A stretch of DNA of 64,000 bases from Desulfocicer vacuolatum DSM 3385. GTDB lineage: Bacteria; Desulfobacterota; Desulfobacteria; Desulfobacterales; Desulfobacteraceae. Made by a program: the position numbers and the translations under genes. Below, piece by piece: positions 38,170 through 47,779 of this stretch. The notes beneath the pieces were generated by a model. It was given only the letters and a program-made list of their open reading frames with translations. It was not told where the DNA came from and searched no databases. How positions within the stretch are numbered: position 1 is the stretch's first letter; each line of letters begins with the position of its first letter. The stretch lies in assembly GCF_900176365.1 (NCBI RefSeq), contig NZ_FWXY01000007.1:124001-188000 (forward strand), given 5' to 3'.

Positions 38170-38451
38170 TTAGTTATTGATAAGATTGCGCAGCTTTCCC
38201 GAGCACTTAAAGGTAACCACCCGTCTGGCAGGCAGGTTCATCTCCTGGCTGGTGGCAGGGTTGCGCCCCTTTCTTGATTTTTTCTCATTAACGCAGAATT
38301 TACCAAATCCACTGATCATGACGTCTTCGCCCTTTTCCAGGCTGCCTTTAATGATTTCCAGGAAATCTTCCATGATGTTGTATGAGGTGGTTCTTGAGAT
38401 ATCAAGTTTTTTTTGAATTTTTTCTGTTATTTCTGTTTTTGTCAATGCCAT
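38170..38451 (-). CDS. ihfA: Integration host factor alpha subunit / HU-family DNA-binding protein
   Basis: A 93-residue protein of the HU/IHF family. It starts MALTKTEITEKIQKKLDIS, has VMISGFGKFCVNEKKSRKGRNP and ends MNLPARRVVTFKCSGKLRNLIN. The ARRVVTF arm and PAT element fit the IHF-alpha side of the family. It bends DNA at specific sites. A partner ihfB is not in the window. Confidence 0.87.
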   Translation of the reverse strand: MALTKTEITEKIQKKLDISRTTSYNIMEDFLEIIKGSLEKGEDVMISGFGKFCVNEKKSRKGRNPATSQEMNLPARRVVTFKCSGKLRNLINN

Positions 38452-38676
38452 ATTTCAATTCTCCCGGATCAAATAAGTATTTTGATTTTATATATAAATA
38501 TCATTTGTTTTTGGCCAACGATACTTTAAAGTTTGTCTGTTTGTCAAGGGAATTGAGGGCGTTGCCCATATAATCGGTGGGCTTGCGCACAGTATTGTTT
38601 TTTTTCAACCCGCAGGTGACGGATTTAACCGTGTCGTGTGCGGATAGCGTGTGTGGTCAAGCCCCCGGATTCAAAG

Positions 38677-40374
38677 TTAAGCATTCATCTCATAGGTGTC
38701 GCTCATCTTCAGCACGTGGGTTTGCCATACCCGCTGGAAGCGTTTCGGATCTGTCACCGGTTTTTTAATGATTTTCAGGCTGTTTTCCATTTGTTTGTCT
38801 GTGGCACTGCTCTTGCTGTAGAGCTGGAGCGCATGTTTTGAAAAATCTTTTACCATGAAATCAAAAATCTGATCCACAATATCCTCTTCTGTTTTTAAAA
38901 GAAGAGCATTCTCAATGATCAATTGGCCATAGACCACCAATGCAAAGAGTTCTCCCAGAATCAAGAGAAAATCAATGTCTTTTATCTGTTCTTTTTCCGG
39001 TGGGGCATTGAGCAACAGGTCTTTAAGGGCCTTGATCTGTTCTTTAAAAATGGTGAGGTTGGGCAGGTCCATTTGGGCATAGGTTTTTTCAAAATCATGG
39101 AAAATAATTTTAGAAAGTCCCCGGGTGCTTCCCTGGTCAAACAGGAAGTCGTCATTGGCTGTGTTGTGCATCAGGGGGATCTCCGGCATGTCTGCCGGTG
39201 CAAAAAGATAATTGGCCATGAATTTCACCACCAGGGCCATGTTCACATGGACGGTGCCCTCCAGTTTTGGAAGTCCCCGGATTTCAATGGCCGCCATTTC
39301 AAAATAGGTGTCCTTTTCAAAGCCTTTGGCTGCGATGACGTCCCAGATAAGGTTGATCACCTCTTCTCCCTGGGTGGTTACCTTCATTTTGGTCAGGGGA
39401 TTATACAGAAGATAACGTCTGTCATCCCTGGAAGCCGTGCGCATATAGTCACTGTTTCTTGCAGCAAAAAGTTTCATGGCTGTGAGCCGGGCAAAGGCGG
39501 TTGTCATCAATTCCTGGACATGGGGAAAGTCTGTCACTTTTTTGCCGTAAAGCTCCCTGTGGGCCGCATGGGTGATGGCCTCGTAAAAAGCATGGGTGCA
39601 GATACCGATGGAGGCCCAGCCCAGATTGTATTTTCCCACATTAATGGTGTTCAGTGCACTGTCCCAGGCATGGGAACCCCGGGAGAGGATGTCCGAAGAT
39701 GCCACAGGATATCCGTTGAGGCTGAACTCTGCCACATAGGACTGGTTGGAAATGATATTTTTTACCAGGGTATAATTTTCATGTTCCGGCCGGGCTGTGA
39801 AAAATACATATTCGTCGGTGTCAGAATCCTTTCCAAACACCGATACCAGGCCCGCTTTATTGGCATTGCCAATGTAATATTTTCCGCCGTCTGCTACAAA
39901 TTGATCATCGGTGAGGGGGGTCAGTGTCATATCACTGGAATAAAGATCTGCTCCATGTTCTTTTTCCGATAATCCAAAGGCAAAGATTTCCCCTTGCTCC
40001 AGTAATTTTGCCGTCTTTTTTTTCAGTGCTTCATTTTTACCCATCCAGATGGGTCCCAGCCCCAGGATGGTGACCTGCCAGGTGTACCAGTAGGGCAAAC
40101 CGTAAAATCCAAGGATTTCATTGAAGCAGCAATTGCGGCAGGTATCCCAGCGACAGCCTTCAGTGCCATATTGCGATGGTGTTAAAAGGGTATAAAAAAT
40201 TTTTTCTTTTTTCACAAACTCAAGGAAATCAGCGTACCACTCCTTGGCGTGGTAGTCTGATTTGAGTTTTGTTTTTCCCTTGCTTTCAAAAAAGGCTATG
40301 GTTTTTTTCATGATCCGGGCCGATGCGGCATCCAGATGATCAAAGGATTCTTTTTTGGGATTAAGAAGTTTCAA
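38677..40374 (-). CDS. Acyl-CoA dehydrogenase family protein, unusual form
   Basis: A 565-residue protein with an acyl-CoA dehydrogenase fold pattern. The substrate/FAD strand FAFGLSEKEHGADLYSSDMTL and a YYIGNANKAGLVSVFGK block lie in the middle domain, with a helical C-terminal domain holding GLPKLEGTVHVNMALVVKF. It is longer than common members (~380). A GCRWDTCRNCCFNEILG Cys cluster at about residues 73-89 is unusual for the family. It lacks an EtfAB or ligase neighbour, so substrate and electron acceptor are unknown. Confidence 0.75.
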   Translation of the reverse strand: MKLLNPKKESFDHLDAASARIMKKTIAFFESKGKTKLKSDYHAKEWYADFLEFVKKEKIFYTLLTPSQYGTEGCRWDTCRNCCFNEILGFYGLPYWYTWQVTILGLGPIWMGKNEALKKKTAKLLEQGEIFAFGLSEKEHGADLYSSDMTLTPLTDDQFVADGGKYYIGNANKAGLVSVFGKDSDTDEYVFFTARPEHENYTLVKNIISNQSYVAEFSLNGYPVASSDILSRGSHAWDSALNTINVGKYNLGWASIGICTHAFYEAITHAAHRELYGKKVTDFPHVQELMTTAFARLTAMKLFAARNSDYMRTASRDDRRYLLYNPLTKMKVTTQGEEVINLIWDVIAAKGFEKDTYFEMAAIEIRGLPKLEGTVHVNMALVVKFMANYLFAPADMPEIPLMHNTANDDFLFDQGSTRGLSKIIFHDFEKTYAQMDLPNLTIFKEQIKALKDLLLNAPPEKEQIKDIDFLLILGELFALVVYGQLIIENALLLKTEEDIVDQIFDFMVKDFSKHALQLYSKSSATDKQMENSLKIIKKPVTDPKRFQRVWQTHVLKMSDTYEMNA

Positions 40375-40480
40375 AATACCCTCCTGGAGATCTTGTTATT
40401 TTTATAAACAATGTTCACTGTAATGATGTTAATTTCTATCAGGTGGGGGTATTTGTCAAGTCTTTTTGGCAGCAGGGCCG

Positions 40481-42550
40481 CTATTTAAGAAATTTTTTAA
40501 TGGTTTCTGAAAGGGAATTAATGGAAAGGGGTTTTGAAAGAAGCGCATCAATGTCCTGATTTTCATCCTGGCCCAGGGCTGTACGACTGTCAAATCCCGT
40601 GGCCAGAATAACAGGGACTTCTTTTTTGATTTTTTTGATTTCCCTGGCCAGCTGGGTTCCCTGGAGGCCGGGCATGGTGAGATCCGTAATTACCAGGTCA
40701 AAGGAGTCTGACTCTTTTTTAAATGCAGCCAGGGCTTCAGAGGGGGACTGCAAGGCAACAGCCTGGTATCCGATCCTTTCCAGCATCATTTTGCCAAGAT
40801 CCACCAGCATCTTTTCATCATCCACAAACAGAATTTTACCTTCTCCGGTGGCAATGGCATTGTTCATCACCCTGTTTTTTTTCTGTTCATCGGGGCAGGC
40901 CGGCAGGTAAATGGTAATCACAGTGCCTTTTCCCGGCTGGCTCTCCAGCACAACGCCCCCTTTACATCGTGTGATAATGCTGTGTACCACAGAAAGGCCA
41001 AGTCCCCGGCCGTCTCCCCCCTGCTTGGTGGTGAAATAGGGGTCAAAGATTTTATCCCTTAACTCCGTTGTGATCCCTTTACCGTTGTCTTCTACTTCAA
41101 TGGTGACATAATCGCCATGGGGCAGGTTCAGTTCATTGGTGGGGGTGTAATTTTCAGCCGTGAGGGAGATATCTTTCATTGCAAGGGAAATCGTACCTTG
41201 CTTGCCCTCCATGGCCTGGTATGCATTTGTCATCAGATTGGTGATGATCTGGTAAATCTGATTGGGGGTTGCAAGTACCCGTCCTGTCTTTTGGGGAATA
41301 TCACTGTTAATGGTAATGGATGAAGGAATGGTGGCCCTTAGCATCTTGAGTTTTTCTTTAACCACAGAGGTGGGAATGATGGGGCTTGGGGGGGTGTCCT
41401 CTTCCTCTTTTAGGCGACTGAAGTCCAGTATCTGCAGGGTCAGGTTCTTGGCCCGGTTGCAGCCGTCAATGATCTGCCGGGTGAAGTGGCTGGTTTTAGA
41501 ATCACTGCTTACATCCATCTGGAGCAGCTGGGTGTAGCCCAGAATGACTCCCAGAATATTGTTGAAATCATGGGCAATGCCCCCGGCAAGTGTTCCCAGT
41601 GCTTCCAGGCGCTGGACCTGGTTGAGCTGGGCCATGAGGCGTTCGTTTTCTTTTTCTGACAATTTGTATTCAGTGATATCTCTGTCAATGCCCCGGTACC
41701 CTATGAGCGTTCCAGTGTCATCCAGCATGGGTCTGCCGTTGGTGAGAAAACAGAGGCGTTTTTTGTTTTTATGCTGTTTCCAGATTTCAATGTTTTTAAA
41801 GGGAAGACAGGCCTTGGTGCGGTGACAGATGCGTTTTTGGGCAATGGACGTTTCTTTTTCCTTGAACATGGCTGAAAAATGGATTTCATTGAGTTCTTCC
41901 ATGGAATATCCTGTAATATCTGTTATGTTGTCAGATACATAGGTATATTTCCCATGGCGATCCATTTCCCAGATAAGATCCCCAATGCTGATGGTTATCT
42001 CTTTAAACCGTTGTTCGCTTTCAAGGAAACCATTTTTCATGGTCTGTTTTTGTCGCAGTTGCCGGTGCAAAGCTTGAATGTTTTCATGGGATGCCAGTGC
42101 TGTTGCAAAAACAGTGTTGATTTTTTGAGCATTGATTTCAGCATCTGTGAATATGTCGTGGATGTCACTTTCTTCCAGCATCTGCTCATGGGAAATGTCA
42201 TCCAATGTGTCTGTTTGTATGATAATTCGAATGGTTTTATCTTTTACAGATTCACGAATATAATGGATCAGCCATCGGCCGTCTGTAATTGTTTTTCGGG
42301 ACAGATGGAGCAGCATGACTGCAATGTTTTGTGTTTTTGAAATAAGAGTCTGGGCATCATGGATGGAATCGGCTTTGATAAGGGAAACAGGCTTTTTTTT
42401 AAAGGCAAACCGGGAAAGGGTGGTTTCAATAAATGTTTGGTTTTTTTCATCAGAATCAACAACAAGGACCTGCCGGGTTTCCCTGGAAAGGGAGGGGGCA
42501 ATGGTGTCAACTTTTTTTGGCGATCGCTTTTCCGGAAATTCTGAAACCAT
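40481..42550 (-). CDS. Hybrid sensor histidine kinase with N-terminal pseudo-receiver, PAS and C-terminal receiver
   Basis: A 689-residue soluble signalling protein; the ATG at 42550 follows AGGGAAAAC. The order is: a receiver-like domain (about 25-150) whose phospho-acceptor position reads MLLHLS, so Asp is replaced by His; a coiled coil; a PAS domain (about 180-300, IWEMDRHGKYTYVSDNITDITG); HisKA with the phospho-His in AGGIAHDFNNILG near 327; HATPase_c (NLMTNAYQAM, VEDNGKGI, GRGLGLSVV); and a C-terminal receiver with VDDE and the Asp of VITDLTMPG near 622. No membrane helix is present. No partner regulator adjoins it. Confidence 0.87.
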   Translation of the reverse strand: MVSEFPEKRSPKKVDTIAPSLSRETRQVLVVDSDEKNQTFIETTLSRFAFKKKPVSLIKADSIHDAQTLISKTQNIAVMLLHLSRKTITDGRWLIHYIRESVKDKTIRIIIQTDTLDDISHEQMLEESDIHDIFTDAEINAQKINTVFATALASHENIQALHRQLRQKQTMKNGFLESEQRFKEITISIGDLIWEMDRHGKYTYVSDNITDITGYSMEELNEIHFSAMFKEKETSIAQKRICHRTKACLPFKNIEIWKQHKNKKRLCFLTNGRPMLDDTGTLIGYRGIDRDITEYKLSEKENERLMAQLNQVQRLEALGTLAGGIAHDFNNILGVILGYTQLLQMDVSSDSKTSHFTRQIIDGCNRAKNLTLQILDFSRLKEEEDTPPSPIIPTSVVKEKLKMLRATIPSSITINSDIPQKTGRVLATPNQIYQIITNLMTNAYQAMEGKQGTISLAMKDISLTAENYTPTNELNLPHGDYVTIEVEDNGKGITTELRDKIFDPYFTTKQGGDGRGLGLSVVHSIITRCKGGVVLESQPGKGTVITIYLPACPDEQKKNRVMNNAIATGEGKILFVDDEKMLVDLGKMMLERIGYQAVALQSPSEALAAFKKESDSFDLVITDLTMPGLQGTQLAREIKKIKKEVPVILATGFDSRTALGQDENQDIDALLSKPLSINSLSETIKKFLK

Positions 42551-42694
42551 AATGTTTTCCCTTTTTATTGATATGGAGTATTGATTTTTTTTATGACAAA
42601 GCAGATCTTGGGTACTGGATTTTAGGTGCCGGGTGTTCACAGCAACTACTTTTTCATTGTTTGTTGTGGCTGGAAATTACAGCCATGTAAATTT

Positions 42695-42793
42695 TTTATA
42701 TGAAACTCCATCCAAAATCCTGTAATAGTTAGAATTTCATTTTTCGTTGTGGGCAGGTTAAATCCCAATATGATCTGCCTGTGGCAGTTATAT
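42695..42793 (+). repeat. Family A repeat, copy 6 (diverged)
   Basis: The ends TTTATATGAAACTCC and GTGGCAGTTATAT and the GGGCAGGTT/GATCTGCCT stem are recognisable, but the first hairpin is decayed. It shares its TTATAT end with the next copy. Confidence 0.7.
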
Positions 42794-42879
42794 GAAATAC
42801 TCCGCAAATCAGAGGTGTATTTCAAGCTTTGTTGTGGGCAGAACGAGATCAGAATACGACCTGTCCGGGGCAGTTATAT
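42788..42879 (+). repeat. Family A repeat, copy 7, in tandem with copy 6
   Basis: TATATGAAATACTCCGCAAATC through GGGGCAGTTATAT, joined head to tail to copy 6 through a shared TTATAT. The 42551-43302 gap between the kinase and purB holds two such tandem pairs. Between them, 42880-43090 holds a possible gene-end remnant: a frame ending at TGA 42995 with FYGTSSSGYKEDADVV. Confidence 0.82.
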
Positions 42880-43090
42880 TTGGATCATCCCATATATTTT
42901 ATGGAACATCGAGTTCAGGCTATAAGGAAGATGCGGATGTTGTCAATAAAATTATGATGTTCCTGCAAAAAATCGATATCCCGGCTGAAAATTGAAAGCG
43001 ATCATCCTTATTCTTGGACTGCACGCAGGAAGCCCGGCATGGAAAACAATTGACACCTGTGTGATCTTTTATTAACTATATCCTACTTTT

Positions 43091-43184
43091 TTTATATGAA
43101 ATACTCCGCAAACCCGGGGAATATTTCTACCTTTGTTGTGGGCGGAATGAGGTCGGAATACGGTCCGCCCGTGGCGGGTTATAT
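43091..43184 (+). repeat. Family A repeat, copy 8
   Basis: Well preserved, TTTATATGAAATACTCCGC to GTGGCGGGTTATAT, with the stem GGGCGGAAT/GGTCCGCCC. It is joined to copy 9 through a shared TTATAT. Confidence 0.85.
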
Positions 43185-43269
43185 GAAATATTCCGCAAAC
43201 CTGTAGAGAGTTTCTATTTTTGTTGTTGGCAGAACCGGATAAAATAAGGTCTACCGGTGGCAGTTATAT
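43179..43269 (+). repeat. Family A repeat, copy 9, in tandem with copy 8
   Basis: TTATATGAAATATTCCGC to GGTGGCAGTTATAT. It ends 34 bases before the purB ATG, so it forms part of the purB leader. Confidence 0.8.
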
Positions 43270-43302
43270 TTTTTAATTCACACCCTAAGTTATGGAGAAA
43301 TT

Positions 43303-44667
43303 ATGGAAAGCATAAAAGCATTGTCAGTGCTTGATGGAAGATATAAAAGACTCACCGGTGAACTGGTGGATGTTTTTTCCGAATATGGTCTGATCAAACA
43401 CCGGGTTCAGGTGGAAATTGAATGGCTCAAATTTATTCTCATGGATCTGAAACTGGCGGTCCTGGATAAAAATAAAGTGGATGATATTGACATCATTCTC
43501 AATGATTTCACCGGAAAAGATGCCCTGAGGGTCAAGGAAATTGAGCGATCCACCAACCACGATGTCAAAGCCGTGGAATACTTTATCAAAGAGAAACTTA
43601 CGGAAAAAGGCCTGGGTGACATTGGGGAATGGGTGCATTTTGCCTGTACCTCCGATGATATCAACAACACGGCCTATGCCCTTATGTTGAAAAAAGGCAG
43701 GGATATTGCAACGGCCCTTTTGTCTGACCTGGTTGAAACGGTTGAAGAAAAAGCCATGGCCTATAAATCGGTTCCCATGATGTCCCGGACCCATGGTCAG
43801 CCGGCAACCCCCACCACCGTGGGAAAAGAATTTGTCAATTTTGCCTGGCGCTTTAACCGGGAGGTTAACATTTTAAAGGAAGCAACGGTACAGGCAAAAA
43901 TAAACGGTGCCACAGGAAGCTACAATGCCCATTATTTTGTTTTTCCTGAAATTGACTGGATCGCCGCAGGGCAGCGGTTTCTCACCACCCATCTGCAATT
44001 GGAACCCCTTCTTTACACCACCCAGATCAATCCCAATGCCTCTTTGTCATTCATTCTTCATGCTTTGATTCGTTCGGCTGCAGCAGTGGTGGATCTTGAC
44101 AGAGACATGTGGGGATATATCTCCCTTGGCTATTTCAAGCAACGGTTGAAAAAAGGGGAGACCGGCTCCTCCACCATGCCCCATAAGGTAAATCCCATAG
44201 ACTTTGAAAACAGTGAGGGAAATATGGGAACAGCCATCTCCATGATGGAGCACATGGCCGTGAAACTCCAGAAGTCCCGATTTCAAAGGGATTTGTCTGA
44301 CAGCACAGTGTTAAGGGGGCTGGGCTCCCTTTTCGGGTATTATATCATCGGTATTAAAAACTGCATAAAGGGGCTGGGAAAGGTGGATCTCAATGCGACG
44401 GTGCTGGAGAATGACCTTAGGGCCAACCAGGAGCTTCTGGCTGAACCCTTTCAGACAGCCATGCGGGTTTTTGGAGAAGAAAACCCCTATGAACGGCTCA
44501 AGGATCTCACCCGGGGACAAAAAATAGACAAAGAAATCCTGGATGCATTTGTGGATAAACTGGAAAAAGTACCGGGGCCCTTTAAAGAGCGCATGCGCCA
44601 ACTGACCCCTGCCACCTACACCGGCCTTGCTGAGCAGCTGGTGGACCACTATTTCAAGGAAAAATAA
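43303..44667 (+). CDS. purB: Adenylosuccinate lyase
   Basis: A 454-residue enzyme of the fumarase/aspartase superfamily. The signature GSSTMPHKVNPIDFENSEGN holds the catalytic loop, and MMSRTHGQPATPTTVGKEF the catalytic His segment. It cleaves SAICAR and adenylosuccinate in purine synthesis. It resembles the E. coli-type longer branch. GGAGA before the ATG supports the start. Its leader is made of family A repeats. Confidence 0.95.
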   Translation: MESIKALSVLDGRYKRLTGELVDVFSEYGLIKHRVQVEIEWLKFILMDLKLAVLDKNKVDDIDIILNDFTGKDALRVKEIERSTNHDVKAVEYFIKEKLTEKGLGDIGEWVHFACTSDDINNTAYALMLKKGRDIATALLSDLVETVEEKAMAYKSVPMMSRTHGQPATPTTVGKEFVNFAWRFNREVNILKEATVQAKINGATGSYNAHYFVFPEIDWIAAGQRFLTTHLQLEPLLYTTQINPNASLSFILHALIRSAAAVVDLDRDMWGYISLGYFKQRLKKGETGSSTMPHKVNPIDFENSEGNMGTAISMMEHMAVKLQKSRFQRDLSDSTVLRGLGSLFGYYIIGIKNCIKGLGKVDLNATVLENDLRANQELLAEPFQTAMRVFGEENPYERLKDLTRGQKIDKEILDAFVDKLEKVPGPFKERMRQLTPATYTGLAEQLVDHYFKEK

Positions 44668-44683
44668 TAATCAACGGTAAATA

Positions 44684-44807
44684 TTCGGTGAGCACCCCAT
44701 CTTCACTTGTTTGGCTTTTTTTTACCCGACGTTGGTATGCTACACAACTTCAGACAGGCGAAGATGGCGCACCGTCCAGACATTTGCATGGGCAAACCGA
44801 ATATTTA
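44684..44807. repeat. Family C large palindrome between purB and ftsK
   Basis: TAAATATTCGGT at the left pairs with ACCGAATATTTA at the right. An inner pair CCATCTTC/GAAGATGG is also present. The whole could fold into a long imperfect hairpin between two convergent stops. Related arms occur at 27141-27178 and 47943-47992. Confidence 0.6.
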
Positions 44808-44810
44808 AAA

Positions 44811-47735
44811 TCAATCCATGGGGCCTGTGAGTACTTGTCTTGGCTTTGCGCCGTCGGAGGGTCCCACAATGCCTTTTCTTTCCATGATGTCAATGATTCT
44901 GGCGGCCCGGTTGTACCCCACCCGCAGGGCCCGCTGGATGCCGGATATGGATGCCTGACGGGTGGTCATGACCACCTCCAGGGCATCCTGGTATTTTTCA
45001 TCGTATTCATCATCTATATTTTCCTGTTCCTGTTCCTCGGGTTGCTCTGTGATGACGTCAAACAGGTATTCCGGTGCCTGCTGGGCCTTTAAAAATGTGG
45101 TGACATCAATGAGCTCTTCCTCTGACAGATAGGTGCCGTGTACCCTTGTGAGCCGGGCCGTACCCGGAGGAACAAAGAGCATGTCTCCCATGCCGAGCAG
45201 GGTCTCTGCCCCATTGGAATCAATGATGGTTCTGGAGTCTGTCTTGGAGGAGACCTGGAAGGAAATCCGGGTGGGGAAATTGGCCTTGATAATACCGGTC
45301 AGTACATCCACAGAGGGGCGCTGGGTGGCCAGTATCAGATGAATACCGGCGGCCCTGGCCATCTGGGCAAGACGGGTGAGGGAAAGCTCCACATCCCGGG
45401 AAGCGGTCATCATCAGGTCTGCCAACTCATCAATGATGATCACAATGTAGGAAAGGGGATTATCTGCTTCTGGATCGTGTTCCAGCTCTTTCATTTTCTG
45501 GTTGAACTGTTCGATATTTCTCACCTGGTATTTGGCCAGAAGATCATACCGTCGCTCCATCTCCCGCACCATCCACTGGAGGGCTGTGGTGGCTTTTTTC
45601 ATATCTGTGATCACCGGGGTGATAAGATGGGGAATGTCATTGTACAAGGAAAGCTCAATGCGTTTGGGGTCAATCATTAAGAATTTCACTTCATCGGGTT
45701 TTGCTTTGTACAGGATACTGGTGATCATGGCATTGAGTCCCACGCTTTTGCCTGTGCCTGTGGCCCCGGCAATGAGCAGGTGGGGCATGCTTTCAAGCTG
45801 TACCACCACCGGGTTGCCAATGATATCCTTGCCAAGGCATATGGGCAGTTTTGAGGGATTGTTGATAAAGTCCTCCGAGCTCACAATGTCAATGAAAGGA
45901 ACAATGCTTTTTTTAAGATTTGGGATTTCAATGCCCATGACATCTTTGCCCGGTATGGGGGCCACAATGCGGATGCTGTAAGCACTCAGGGCCAGGGCAA
46001 GGTCATCGGCAAGGTTGACAATTTTGCTGATTTTAATGCCGGGATCGGGTTTATATTCAAAGGTGGTGATCACAGGACCTGGGGATACGCCCATCACCTC
46101 TCCCTTGATGCCGAAGTAGCCTAATTTTTTTTCCAGAAGTTCCGCATCCCGCCGGATGCTTTCATGATCCACCTCTGTTTTGCTGTTGATATTTTTCAAA
46201 AATCCCAGGGAGGGCAGCTGGTAGGTCTCTTCTGCGGAGAGGTTGTCCATGGGGAGAGGCGTATCGGTTTTTATATGTGAATAGTCGGTGGCCGTGTGGA
46301 TGGGGAAACTGCCCATGGCAGGGGCCGGCTCCCGGGGGGAAGTTTTTTCTTCCACGGATGTTTTGGTAATGACGGGGGGGGGGACGGTGTCTTGTTGGAT
46401 TGGGTCTGCCATGGTTTTTTGTGGTATCTCGTCGTCACTGTCCTTAGGTGATTTCTGCATGCTGTCCTGCATGGGGGCAGGCATGTCCAGATCTTGGTCT
46501 GCGGGTGCCTCATCGATGACGGTTGTGTGTGAAAGGTCATCATTTGCAGATATGGGCATGCTCATGGGGGCGTCAAGACTGTTGTCCGTGGGGGCTGCAG
46601 GCGGTATTTTCCCATCCGGCAGGTCATTTTGGGGGAGAGCATTGGATTGGGGGGGATCATTTGAGATTTCCGGGGAGGGCTTTGCTTCATCGCAAACCGG
46701 CATTTCATTTGTGACTTCCGATGGGGGCATTGCCGCATCTGGAATTTCATTATCCGTTTCCTGATGGGCGCTTGCACTGTTTGGGATATCATTTTCGGGT
46801 GCCGGGGATGCCATGGAGTCGTCAATCCCTTTTTTTTTCATGGGGGTATCATTCATGGCTTCCGGGGGGATGATTTGGGATTCCGGGGATGTTTCCCCGG
46901 GCATTGGGCGGTCTGATGTTGCCGTGGACGCGTTGGGTGCCACATCAGGTGCCGTTGCAGCTTTTTTTTGTGCAGGGGGCAAAATGGGGGCTGCCTGTTC
47001 CCTTTTGGGGGTATGTTTTTTGGCCTCGGCGGTTGCCTGGGTGTGGGATTCCGGTTCCCGGGTGGACACAGGGGCTTTTGACGGTGTAGGTATATTTGTG
47101 GTTTTTACCGTTGGAGAAGCGGTAAACTCTTTTTTTTCACGTTCCGGGGCCGGGGGCCGGTGCCTGTCAGCAGTGGGGGGTGACAAGGGGGTATTCACTT
47201 TTTGCTGATGTCCGGCAACCCCATGTGCCAAGGGTGATTTTGTCATGGGCTGGGGGCTTGTGTTTACGTATGGTGTTCCTGATACCTGTTGGCCTGTGTT
47301 TACTCTGGGTTTGGTCTCCCCAAGGGTTCTGGTTTTGTTTTCCAGGGTCTGTTTCAACGTGTCCAGACGATCCCTGAGCTCAACGTATTTTTTACTCAGA
47401 TTCAGATTGGCCAGTAAAACAAGGACATGGGGATTCACCGGTACCCCTGTTTTGCTAACGGATTCTTCGGCATTGGCCATTTCAGATACCATCATTTCGG
47501 CAATGCGATGAATATTTGCCGTGGAGTCGGAGTCGTCTACTTTAAAACTGAATTCACCGCAGAGGGTTCGGATGGTTAATAGATCGTTGTCAATTTTATA
47601 GCTGTTTTTTTCCAAAATAGTCACTCGATGTCCACTTTCAAATGGTTGAAAAAAGTTGCTTTTAATTTTACCTGCAAACTGCAAGCCTGATTTGTCCGGT
47701 TCTACAAGGCACCGGGTACACGAGACTGTGGTCAT
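44811..47735 (-). CDS. ftsK: FtsK/SpoIIIE DNA translocase with N-terminal ZapA-like domain and no membrane segments
   Basis: Up to 974 residues. The C-terminal half is a normal FtsK motor: alpha domain from about residue 500 (YQLPSLGFLKNINSK), Walker A GATGTGKS near 655, Walker B IVIIIDELADLM, and ATQRPSVDVLTG. A gamma winged-helix tail follows (SISGIQRALRVGYNRAARIIDIMERKGIVGP is its segment). Residues ~53-138 resemble ZapA: GEFSFKVDDSD, ANIHRIAEMMVSEM, LVLLANLNLSKKYVELRDRLD, then a coiled coil. A long Pro-rich linker (~140-490) separates the two parts. The usual four membrane helices are absent. A GTG at 47624 (937 residues) is a likelier start because the first ~37 residues look non-conserved. 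The role in chromosome segregation at the septum is inferred. Confidence 0.87.
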   Translation of the reverse strand: MTTVSCTRCLVEPDKSGLQFAGKIKSNFFQPFESGHRVTILEKNSYKIDNDLLTIRTLCGEFSFKVDDSDSTANIHRIAEMMVSEMANAEESVSKTGVPVNPHVLVLLANLNLSKKYVELRDRLDTLKQTLENKTRTLGETKPRVNTGQQVSGTPYVNTSPQPMTKSPLAHGVAGHQQKVNTPLSPPTADRHRPPAPEREKKEFTASPTVKTTNIPTPSKAPVSTREPESHTQATAEAKKHTPKREQAAPILPPAQKKAATAPDVAPNASTATSDRPMPGETSPESQIIPPEAMNDTPMKKKGIDDSMASPAPENDIPNSASAHQETDNEIPDAAMPPSEVTNEMPVCDEAKPSPEISNDPPQSNALPQNDLPDGKIPPAAPTDNSLDAPMSMPISANDDLSHTTVIDEAPADQDLDMPAPMQDSMQKSPKDSDDEIPQKTMADPIQQDTVPPPVITKTSVEEKTSPREPAPAMGSFPIHTATDYSHIKTDTPLPMDNLSAEETYQLPSLGFLKNINSKTEVDHESIRRDAELLEKKLGYFGIKGEVMGVSPGPVITTFEYKPDPGIKISKIVNLADDLALALSAYSIRIVAPIPGKDVMGIEIPNLKKSIVPFIDIVSSEDFINNPSKLPICLGKDIIGNPVVVQLESMPHLLIAGATGTGKSVGLNAMITSILYKAKPDEVKFLMIDPKRIELSLYNDIPHLITPVITDMKKATTALQWMVREMERRYDLLAKYQVRNIEQFNQKMKELEHDPEADNPLSYIVIIIDELADLMMTASRDVELSLTRLAQMARAAGIHLILATQRPSVDVLTGIIKANFPTRISFQVSSKTDSRTIIDSNGAETLLGMGDMLFVPPGTARLTRVHGTYLSEEELIDVTTFLKAQQAPEYLFDVITEQPEEQEQENIDDEYDEKYQDALEVVMTTRQASISGIQRALRVGYNRAARIIDIMERKGIVGPSDGAKPRQVLTGPMD

Positions 47736-47779
47736 TTGGTTTTATGCCATGGAAACGTACATGTTCGTTTGGAAATGTA

